Of a DNA stretch of 32,296 bases, positions 26,621 to 32,296 are shown piece by piece. The notes below the pieces were generated by a model that worked only from the letters and a program-made list of their open reading frames with translations, searched no databases and was not told the origin of the DNA. Source of the DNA: Candidatus Omnitrophota bacterium (GTDB taxonomy: Bacteria; Hinthialibacterota; Hinthialibacteria; OLB16); assembly GCA_020632575.1 (NCBI GenBank), contig JACKFH010000041.1, forward strand, positions 1-32,296. Reading direction: 5' to 3'. The position numbers and the translations under genes are program-made. Numbering within the stretch: position 1 is the stretch's first letter; each line of letters opens with the position of its first letter.

Positions 26621-26802
26621 GCTAAATCTTCCTCGGGTCGGTTCCAATCGGCGAGCGCCTTCTCGGAGAGGACAGCGGTTTCGATGGAGTCGGAATCATC
26701 CAACAAGGTGAGGATAGCCCGCCTCGGCCCCTTCAGATGGACAGGCTCCGCGAGTTCGATCCGTCCGTCCGGTTGGATCGTTGCTTCATAGGATTCGAGC
26801 AT
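26593..26802 (-). CDS. Antitoxin paired with the PemK/MazF-type toxin
   Basis: A 69-residue protein beginning MLESYEATIQPDGRIELAEPVHL, a short swapped-hairpin-type start seen in antitoxins of this group (A-T-I-x-P-D-G-R-I), and ending SEKALADWNRPEEDLAWSHLQ, the usual C-terminal toxin-binding stretch 'W-N-R-P-E-E-D-x-A-W'. It should bind the toxin and its own promoter. GGAGG about 8 bases before the ATG at 26802 supports this start over a longer in-frame alternative at 26940 that runs into Rhs copy B on the other strand. The toxin gene overlaps its end by 28 bases. Confidence 0.83.
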   Translation of the reverse strand: MLESYEATIQPDGRIELAEPVHLKGPRRAILTLLDDSDSIETAVLSEKALADWNRPEEDLAWSHLQGAK

Positions 26803-28183
26803 GTTGGAAGTCCTCCATTCAACTTCAAGGGTAAACTGGATAAGATACCCTCGGCAAGATCCAATGAGAAGAAAACTTGAACCGGCCAAGAAAGGGACTT
26901 CCCCTTCGGTGTCGGAGATTTCCGAGGAGTGGAAGTACAAGTGGAATCCGAGGGATCAGATGACTCAGGCGATGAAGTGGGAGGGGAGCGCGGCCTCCAC
27001 CGACAATGTGGGAGCGGTCAGTTACGAGTACTGCCTCTCCTGCGATGGGGCGCTCTCCAAGCGGTTCGAGTTCGATGACACGGGGACCGGCTCCGATCTG
27101 GGCGCGCTGGTCTCGGGCCTGCGTTACGAGTACGACGGGCTGAACCTGTTGCGTGTCGACGAGATCTACGGCGCCTCCCTCTCCGAGTCCGGCCCCTGGC
27201 GCACGGTCGAGGTCTCCACCCACCGCCCCGGCCAACTCTCCGCCCTCCTCCACAAAAGGGTCTACGAATACTACCCAGCCAACAACACGACCTCCCCCGA
27301 TGAGACCCACGATTTCACCTACACCCACGACGCAGTCGGCAATGTCCTCACCGTCTTCGACAGCACCGGCTACGAAGCCTTCTATTTCGCTCAAGACGCC
27401 TTCGGCAACGAACTCCCGATCAACAGCGCCTTCGGCGCGAGCAGTTGGGATACGGCTGCGGGCGAGGATTATCGGATTACGGAGCATCAAACCGGGAAGT
27501 GGATGGATGGGTTCACGGGGTTGTATTACTTTCATGCACGATTTTACGACCCGGAAGTGGGGAGGTTTGTGGGGCGGGATCCGGTCAAGCCATGGGGGAA
27601 GAAGCTGAAAGGTGCGCAGGGAGGTGGCTGTTGCGTTAGAGGAAATAGTGGGACCGGGGCGGTGACTCCCTTTAACCCCTATTCATACGTGTTTAACTCA
27701 CCAATCAATAGTGTTGATCCAAGTGGGGCTGTTGCGCCTGCCATTCCGGCTGCGATTGCTGTTTATGAAGCAATGGCATATCTCGCTGGATTACTTGCAA
27801 CGGGCCTTGTCTGCGCTAACTTGGATGCAATTGAACAAGCAATTTCAGATTTGGCTGCTGCGGTGGCTGATGCCGGAGAAGCTATTTCGGGTTCGTTGCG
27901 GGATGCGGTTGACGCCTTGATTAGGAAAGCGCGTGAATTTGTTCGTGCTCGCAAAGAGGTAATTCCTTGTCCCGATTGCCGGAGAGTACCACTCTGTACG
28001 CTTACAGGAGATAGTCACCGAACTCCATGGGGCTGGTATTGCGTATACAGTTGTGATGACGGTTCACGTGAAACGTGGTTCATCTACAATGAGGATTTAT
28101 ATAATCCCGGTTGGCCCTATGTGAATGGATACTGTCCTCCATCCAAGCCGAAGGGTCCTCTTCCGCCATTGAAGGCGCATTAA
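26801..28183 (+). CDS. Orphan Rhs C-terminal fragment with Cys-rich tail, copy B
   Basis: The open frame codes 460 residues. Homology to the other copies starts only at 26921 (about residue 41, SEEWKYKWNP); before that it is antisense to the antitoxin promoter, so the true start is unknown and expression is doubtful. The core (26921-27590) ends in the Rhs-associated signature GLYYFHARFYDPEVGRFVGRDPV, then NPYSYVFNSPINSVDPSG, where a DPxG usually marks the border to the toxin tip. The remaining 150 or so residues are unique: an Ala-rich, amphipathic or membrane-like helix (PAIPAAIAVYEAMAYLAGLL), then basic helix KAREFVRARK and six Cys (CPDC, LC, YCVYSC, YC) in the last 70. No known toxin family recognised. 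Likely a displaced polymorphic-toxin tip with the following gene as its immunity partner; that is inference. Confidence 0.68.
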   Translation: MLEVLHSTSRVNWIRYPRQDPMRRKLEPAKKGTSPSVSEISEEWKYKWNPRDQMTQAMKWEGSAASTDNVGAVSYEYCLSCDGALSKRFEFDDTGTGSDLGALVSGLRYEYDGLNLLRVDEIYGASLSESGPWRTVEVSTHRPGQLSALLHKRVYEYYPANNTTSPDETHDFTYTHDAVGNVLTVFDSTGYEAFYFAQDAFGNELPINSAFGASSWDTAAGEDYRITEHQTGKWMDGFTGLYYFHARFYDPEVGRFVGRDPVKPWGKKLKGAQGGGCCVRGNSGTGAVTPFNPYSYVFNSPINSVDPSGAVAPAIPAAIAVYEAMAYLAGLLATGLVCANLDAIEQAISDLAAAVADAGEAISGSLRDAVDALIRKAREFVRARKEVIPCPDCRRVPLCTLTGDSHRTPWGWYCVYSCDDGSRETWFIYNEDLYNPGWPYVNGYCPPSKPKGPLPPLKAH

Positions 28184-28199
28184 GGATTAAGGATAATTC

Positions 28200-28787
28200 A
28201 TGAGAATGATTGACGATAGGCATGATCAACTTGTCCGTTGGGAAGAATATGGAATACCTGAGGGTTTCGCTTTTCCAACAATATATCTTGATTCGACATT
28301 CAAATTTCTGGTCTTGCGGGTTACATCAACCGAACCAGATAAGCAAAGTTCGAAGTCGCGAATATTATTTAAGACACTAAGCGAACAGAAATATCGTCCG
28401 ATAAGCAATTCTCTTAATGAGGTTTCATGCGGTGGTCCATTATTTCATCCATTGGAGCCAAAATTTTATATTCTTACCACTCGATGGTTTAACATCGACG
28501 GTAATATCTTTGGAAACTGGGAGGGCCTACATTCCTTTGACATGTTGAAAGAAGAGATTATAACGGAAACAACTGGAGAGGATATAGTTCTTGGTGAAGG
28601 TTGCTCGCGACTGTGGTTTATACATCTGTTGAGTTTCAACGCTGATCAACATGAGATAATATTAACTGCGGGGATTGAAAGAAACATTGGGAGATCTAGG
28701 AGAACGGTTGATCATTGGATATGTGCTTATAACCTTCATTCAAAATCGCTCACAAAAATGCAGAGTATGGGGACTCCATTTTTCTAA
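28200..28787 (+). CDS. Unknown 195-residue protein, candidate immunity gene for Rhs tip B
   Basis: I do not recognise the family. The protein has no signal peptide or membrane helix, and alternates short strands with polar loops (FAFPTIYLD, FKFLVLRVTST, FYILTTRWFN, IILTAGIERN), suggesting a soluble, mainly beta protein, possibly cytoplasmic. It begins 16 bases after the stop of Rhs copy B. The DNA is visibly more AT-rich than the Rhs core, as is usual for tip and immunity genes. The position directly behind a variable Rhs tail is the main argument for an immunity role. An ATAAGGATAA sequence precedes the ATG; an internal Met at residue 3 is also possible. Confidence 0.62.
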   Translation: MRMIDDRHDQLVRWEEYGIPEGFAFPTIYLDSTFKFLVLRVTSTEPDKQSSKSRILFKTLSEQKYRPISNSLNEVSCGGPLFHPLEPKFYILTTRWFNIDGNIFGNWEGLHSFDMLKEEIITETTGEDIVLGEGCSRLWFIHLLSFNADQHEIILTAGIERNIGRSRRTVDHWICAYNLHSKSLTKMQSMGTPFF

Positions 28788-28887
28788 CTTTTTCCTACAC
28801 ATGCTCCATGAACGTTGGGAGACGCTGTAAGATCCATATAATAATCAATTTCAGCGAGACGAGATTTGGACTCTGTTGTAAAATGAT

Positions 28888-30252
28888 TTGAATGAGTTGA
28901 CTCGGAGGAACACGGGGGATTTTCACTCTCCAGCCAATGGTGACGAGCGTTGGGATTATTCCTACGACGACAACGGGAACCTGACGAATGTGATTCAGAA
29001 GGTGTACAATGGAAGCGCGTACGATGTCTCCGAGGAGTGGAAGTACAAGTGGAATCCGAGGGATCAGATGACTCAGGCGATGAAGTGGGAGGGGAGCGCG
29101 GCCTCCACCGACAATGTGGGAGCGGTCAGTTACGAGTACTGCCTCTCCTGCGATGGGGCGCTCTCCAAGCGGTTCGAGTTCGATGACACGGGGACCGGCT
29201 CCGATCTGGGCGCGCTGGTCTCGGGCCTGCGTTACGAGTACGACGGGCTGAACCTGTTGCGTGTCGACGAGATCTACGGCGCCTCCCTCTCCGAGTCCGG
29301 CCCCTGGCGCACGGTCGAGGTCTCCACCCACCGCCCCGGCCAACTCTCCGCCCTCCTCCACAAACGGGTCTACAAATACAACTCGGGCAACAACACCGCC
29401 ACCCCGAACGCCACCCACGATTTCACCTACGCCCACGACCCAGTCGGCAATGTCCTCACCGTCTTCGACAACTCCGGCAACGAAGAGTTTTATTTCGCCC
29501 AAGACGCCTTCGGCAACGAACTACCAATCAACAGCGCCTTCGGCGCGAGCGATTGGGATACGGCCGCGGGTGAGGACTACCGCATCACGGAGCATCAGAC
29601 TGGGAAGTGGTTGGATGAGTTCACGGGGTTGTATTATTTTCAAGCCAGGTGGTATTCGAGCGAGGTGGGGAGGTTTGTCGGTAGAGACCCGGTCGGTTCA
29701 CATTCTGGTAACGAACTGTGTAATCCAAATTGTAACTGTCACCGTTCGAAAGAAGTTCATCAACAATTCAGATATTTATTTCCGACTCATCCTTATTCAT
29801 TCGCCAGCAACACTCCATTGCTGCTGGTCGATTCGGATGGCAAGAAAGTTACGTTATCCGCTTCGGAAAGCACTATAAATCTCGGAGGTGTTTTCGCATG
29901 GGGAACGGGTATTTGGGGATGGGTCAAATCGTCGTGCCCGTGTACCGGGGGAGCATCATTCTGCCAATTTGTGGCAATTGGGGGTGGCTTCGGCGCAGCA
30001 ACCCCGTACGATGGTTATAATTTGGAAGTCACATGTGAGAATTATTCGGTAAAGTGCTTCAACGCAACTGAATACGGTGCATGGTTTGTTTCTGCATTAG
30101 CACATGTGTATTTGGGATACGGATTTTCTCTCGGTGGCGCAATTTCAGTGCCGGGTGGTTGGTCTTGCACCATCGCTGACTGGAATTGGGGAATAGGTGC
30201 TGGTGTTACTGTTTATGGAGGAGCTTATTATCATACCTTTGGATGCTATTAA
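28888..30252 (+). CDS. Orphan Rhs C-terminal fragment with Gly/aromatic-rich tail, copy C
   Basis: The open frame gives 454 residues from a TTG at 28888, shortly after an in-frame TAA at 28879; the Rhs frame is already visible from the codons after that TAA (NDLNELTRR). There is no convincing start, so it is probably a silent or fortuitously expressed fragment. YD-repeat features are WDYSYDDNGNLTNVI and FDYTHD-type strands. The core is almost identical to copy B (one difference in 347 bases) up to about 29375, then diverges, then is similar again to GLYYFQARWYSSEVGRFVGRDPV. After that the tail is unique: VDSDGKK in place of the usual DPSG, then about 130 residues rich in Gly, Tyr, Trp and Cys (e.g. 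WGTGIWGWVKSSCPCTGG, GAGVTVYGGAYYHTFGCY). The tip could be pore- or membrane-active; no family recognised. Confidence 0.68.
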   Translation: MNELTRRNTGDFHSPANGDERWDYSYDDNGNLTNVIQKVYNGSAYDVSEEWKYKWNPRDQMTQAMKWEGSAASTDNVGAVSYEYCLSCDGALSKRFEFDDTGTGSDLGALVSGLRYEYDGLNLLRVDEIYGASLSESGPWRTVEVSTHRPGQLSALLHKRVYKYNSGNNTATPNATHDFTYAHDPVGNVLTVFDNSGNEEFYFAQDAFGNELPINSAFGASDWDTAAGEDYRITEHQTGKWLDEFTGLYYFQARWYSSEVGRFVGRDPVGSHSGNELCNPNCNCHRSKEVHQQFRYLFPTHPYSFASNTPLLLVDSDGKKVTLSASESTINLGGVFAWGTGIWGWVKSSCPCTGGASFCQFVAIGGGFGAATPYDGYNLEVTCENYSVKCFNATEYGAWFVSALAHVYLGYGFSLGGAISVPGGWSCTIADWNWGIGAGVTVYGGAYYHTFGCY

Positions 30253-30286
30253 ATGACTTGGAGTTTTCGACTATGGAGGATAGTAA

Positions 30287-30508
30287 ATGCGGCTGCCTTC
30301 TATTGAACAAACCGTAGGATTAATTGTGGGATCTATCGTTGTTGCAATTGGTTGGAAGATACAGGGAAATAGGCGCATCTGGGAACATCTCTCATACATC
30401 GGTTGGCCAAGGAAGTGGGTGGAAAGCAGAAGCGTATGGTTTCCTTGGTTCATGATGTTTATGGGAGGGATGCTTGTGATCCTAATCTTGTATGAGTGTC
30501 TTGAATGA
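30287..30508 (+). CDS. Small two-helix membrane protein, candidate immunity gene for Rhs tip C
   Basis: A 73-residue protein with two membrane helices: about 9-24 (TVGLIVGSIVVAIGW) and about 53-70 (FMMFMGGMLVILILY), joined by a basic, aromatic loop. GGAGG lies 7 bases before the ATG, a strong ribosome-binding site. It starts 34 bases after the end of Rhs copy C and before the fragment copy D. No family recognised. A small membrane protein behind a glycine/aromatic-rich, possibly membrane-active tip is what one expects for immunity to a pore-forming toxin; this is inference from position and composition. Confidence 0.6.
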   Translation: MRLPSIEQTVGLIVGSIVVAIGWKIQGNRRIWEHLSYIGWPRKWVESRSVWFPWFMMFMGGMLVILILYECLE

Positions 30509-30547
30509 TCTTGTGTTATCGAAGGAACCTAATCCGCAACATGAGAA

Positions 30548-30943
30548 TACAAGTGGAATCCGAGGGATCAGATGACTCAGGCGATGAAGTGGGAGGGGAG
30601 CGCGGCCTCCAGCGACAATGTGGGAGCGGTCAGTTACGAGTACTGCCTCTCCTGCGATGGGGCGCTCTCCAAGCGGTACGAGTTCGATGACACGGGGACC
30701 GGCTCCGATCTGGGCGCGCTGGTCTCGGGTCTGCGTTACGAGTACGACGGGCTGAACCTCTTGCGTGTCGACGAGATCTACGGCGCCTCCCTCTCCGAGT
30801 CCGGCCCCTGGCGCACGGTCGAGGTCTCCACCCACCGCCCCGGCTGGCTCTCCGCCCTCCTCCACGAACGGGTCTACCTCCATGCCAACAACGACGTTGC
30901 GCCCGACCCGCTAACCTCTGCCTCTGTGGATTTCTTTTCGTAA
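30548..30943 (+). pseudogene. Truncated Rhs core fragment, copy D
   Basis: Bases 30548-30877 match copies B and C at all but roughly nine positions. In the Rhs frame it reads KWNPRDQMTQAMKWEGS through to HRPGWLSALLHERVY, then leaves the family (LHANNDVAPDPL...) and stops at 30943. It has no start codon of its own in the matching part (first in-frame ATG 30572) and lacks the GLYYFHARFYDP signature and any tail. It is a remnant placed between the copy C cassette and the DUF433/DUF5615 pair. Confidence 0.78.
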
Positions 30944-30978
30944 TTGGGGGACAATGAAAAGCGAAAAGGAGAGTTGAG

Positions 30979-31215
30979 ATGACTTGGAAGGATCGGATAT
31001 CGACGGACCCGAACATCTGCCACGGAAAAGCGTGTGTGAAAGGCACGCGAGTTATGGTTTCGGTCGTTCTCGATAATCTTGCCGCGGGTGTTTCCGAGGA
31101 GGAGATCTTGAAGAGTTACCCCTCTCTCAAGGCCGAGGATATCCGCGCCGCCATGGCCTACGCCGCCGAACTGACCCGAGAGAGAATAGTCCCCTTTGAA
31201 TCGGCTTCGGTATGA
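30979..31215 (+). CDS. DUF433 antitoxin
   Basis: A 78-residue DUF433 protein (VapB-like, winged-helix type). The DUF433 marks are clear: DRISTDPNICHGKACVKGTRVMVSVVLDNLAAG (5-37), then EEEILKSYPSLKAEDIRAAMAYAAEL. It is expected to neutralise the toxin encoded next and possibly bind DNA. AGGAG sits 8-9 bases upstream of the ATG. The stop overlaps the following ATG (ATGA at 31212-31215). Confidence 0.9.
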   Translation: MTWKDRISTDPNICHGKACVKGTRVMVSVVLDNLAAGVSEEEILKSYPSLKAEDIRAAMAYAAELTRERIVPFESASV

Positions 31216-31577
31216 GGTTCAAGATTGACGAGAATCTCCCTATAGAACTTGCCGAGACCCTCCGCAAGGCGGGTTTTGACGCCATGACGGTTACTGAGCA
31301 AGGGATGGTGGGCTCCTCGGATGACAATCTCTTTGACATTTGCTGTCGTGAAGGTCGAACCCTCGTGACTTTCGATCTGGATTTCTCCGATATCCGAACC
31401 TATCCACCAGACGACTCCCCAGGGGCGATCGTTTTCCGTCTCAATCACCAGGAGAAATCTTACGTTCTAGAATGGGCGGCTAAGATGATTCCGCGCTTGT
31501 CTCTTGAACCCATCGCGGGCCATCTATGGATCGTATCCGAACAGGGAATCAGGATAAGGGGAGGCTCGGATGGGTGA
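31212..31577 (+). CDS. DUF5615 PIN-like toxin
   Basis: A 121-residue DUF5615 protein, a PIN-like putative RNase. It begins MRFKIDENLPIELAETLRKAGFDAMTVTEQGM, with the Asp (D6) and Glu (E7) of the usual active site. It continues SSDDNLFDICCREGRTLVTFDLDFSDI, giving the Asp-rich centre (D-L-D-F-x-D) and the following PPDDSPGAIVFRL. Translationally coupled to the DUF433 antitoxin. It ends in front of an eroded Rhs fragment. Confidence 0.9.
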   Translation: MRFKIDENLPIELAETLRKAGFDAMTVTEQGMVGSSDDNLFDICCREGRTLVTFDLDFSDIRTYPPDDSPGAIVFRLNHQEKSYVLEWAAKMIPRLSLEPIAGHLWIVSEQGIRIRGGSDG

Positions 31578-31578
31578 T

Positions 31579-31668
31579 TCCTCCGAAAGCTGCGACGAGA
31601 AAGGATTCCAGTCACTGGAACTGAGGACCGGCTCCAATCTAGGCAAGCTGGTCTCGGATTCCCATTAG
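31579..31668 (+). pseudogene. Eroded Rhs core remnant
   Basis: The frame from 31579 reads SSESCDEKGFQSLELRTGSNLGKLVS, which aligns with the Rhs core segment LSCDGALSKRFEFDDTGTGSDLGALVS of the intact copies, and ends at TAG 31666-31668. Base similarity is easiest to see at 31625-31660 (ACCGGCTCC...CTGGTCTCGG). Only this short, strongly changed piece remains, so it is older than the other copies. Confidence 0.6.
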
Positions 31669-31704
31669 CTCGGATGGACCAAGCCTGCTCATTCCGAAAA
31701 GAGA

Positions 31705-32106
31705 ATGCCTAAACACCAGGTAGCAGTATTTTTCATGACTTCTGTGGCTTCCTTCTTGCTGGTCTCCTGCCAAGAAGATGGTAAGTCATCTTTCAACTCG
31801 TCGTATAAGGAACTTAAACTTGGTAGTACAAAAATTGCGGTGGATGAACTATTCCCGAGTGACCAATATCAGAGACTCGAATTTAAGACACAAGCGGATG
31901 GACAGATAATTATCATATTTACTGAACACATTCTGGCTAAAAACAGAGAGAGTATATACGATCTTCCATCATCAGTGACGTCTTGCGCCTCCATTCCATA
32001 CAGCTATGGTGATCTCATTATATCAATTACTAGCAATGGGGTAGTTGATGGATATAGTTGGGACGGTGAGGGAGCACAAGCGGGTGCATGTTCAGGACGC
32101 TGGTAA
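31705..32106 (+). CDS. Small predicted lipoprotein between Rhs copies
   Basis: A 133-residue protein with a short basic start, hydrophobic helix (about 8-20) and a lipobox LLVSC, Cys22 being the likely lipid anchor. The mature part (KELKLGSTKIAVDELF, DQYQRLEFKTQADGQIIIIF) matches no family I know. The DNA is AT-rich like the tip-associated genes. It lies between the eroded Rhs remnant and the next Rhs fragment, so it may be cargo of this array, e.g. an envelope immunity lipoprotein; no tail is directly in front of it to pair with. A weak GAGA precedes the ATG; ATG 11 codons later is also in frame but would cut into the signal. Confidence 0.6.
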   Translation: MPKHQVAVFFMTSVASFLLVSCQEDGKSSFNSSYKELKLGSTKIAVDELFPSDQYQRLEFKTQADGQIIIIFTEHILAKNRESIYDLPSSVTSCASIPYSYGDLIISITSNGVVDGYSWDGEGAQAGACSGRW

Positions 32107-32131
32107 GGTGGAGGGGGTGGGTTACTATTAA

Positions 32132-32296
32132 ATCGTGGCCTACGCGACCTGGACCATGACCTACAACGATTTCAACCAACTCACGGTGAAGTATACAGGG
32201 GTCCTTGCCTCGCCCGTGACCGATGACGAGCGTTGGGATTATTCCTACGACGACAACGGGAACCTGACGAATGTGATTCAGAAGGTGTACAATGGA
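32132..32296 (+). CDS. Rhs/YD-repeat fragment, copy E, continuing beyond the window
   Basis: Starting just after an in-frame TAA at 32129, the frame reads IVAYATWTMTYNDFNQLTVKYTG...WDYSYDDNGNLTNVIQKVYNG, the YD-repeat part of Rhs. Bases 32224-32296 are identical to 28941-29013 in copy C (73 of 73). The reading continues off the right edge. The segment before 32224 differs from copy C, so the junction again marks a change of sequence. It has no credible start codon. Confidence 0.72.
   Translation, partial: MVAYATWTMTYNDFNQLTVKYTGVLASPVTDDERWDYSYDDNGNLTNVIQKVYNG

Noticed and set aside
28795..29502. Long open frame on the minus strand opposite the Rhs core (also at 26825-27535 and 30482-30883)
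   Set aside because: It recurs opposite every core copy, is made of low-complexity Gly/Val-rich sequence, and is explained by the codon bias of the Rhs gene.
26121..32296. CRISPR array or integron
   Set aside because: Repeats are hundreds of bases, protein-coding and irregularly spaced; there is no integrase and no attC-like site, so neither fits.

Overview
The window looks like a chromosomal contig from an uncultivated Gram-negative bacterium of the Planctomycetota/Omnitrophota/Sumerlaeota/Hydrogenedentota kind. This placement is an inference. It rests on DUF6785-type membrane proteins beside an M28-like/FtsX fusion and an OPT-like peptide transporter, long secreted beta-helix proteins with dockerin-like C-terminal repeats, several small toxin-antitoxin pairs, and palindromic intergenic repeats. 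No rRNA, tRNA, CRISPR array or phage module was seen, and there is no marker gene that fixes the phylum.

Layout. (1) 1-1094, minus: 5'-complete but truncated secreted protein. (2) 1095-1977: two palindromic repeat elements around a RimI-type acetyltransferase gene. (3) 1978-10341, plus: a three-gene membrane cluster (DUF6785 protein; M28-like domain fused to an FtsX permease; OPT-like transporter). The first gene is intact. The second and third are cut by roughly 15 or more frame changes between about 5.65 and 9.37 kb, yet every piece still reads as its family. (4) 10424-10941: a four-base-overlap toxin-antitoxin pair. (5) 13638-10971, minus: a complete ECF-type nickel/cobalt uptake operon (CbiM, His-rich accessory protein, CbiQ, CbiO) with a 9-9-9 dyad over its -10 box. 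(6) 13909-21380: Fic protein, PHP-type lipoprotein candidate, a small protein with four decapeptide repeats, a DUF2490 protein and a very large GT-C glycosyltransferase. (7) 21487-26079, plus: secreted beta-helix protein with its own promoter, radical SAM enzyme, small BamE-like membrane protein.

(8) 26121-32296 is the most unusual part: a same-strand array of at least six copies or remnants of the C-terminal end of an Rhs/YD-repeat protein. Copies share a core of about 330-350 bp that is almost identical even at silent sites (two copies differ at one base in 347), but each ends in different, more AT-rich sequence. Two copies have long unrelated C-terminal tails, each followed by a small unknown gene, the classic arrangement of a polymorphic toxin tip plus immunity gene. 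Other intervals between copies hold a PemK/MazF-type pair, a DUF433/DUF5615 pair and a small lipoprotein. No full-length Rhs gene lies in the window. I read this as a reservoir of displaced Rhs tips and stabilising modules that grows and exchanges by recombination in the repeated core. The order of events and the toxin/immunity roles are inference.
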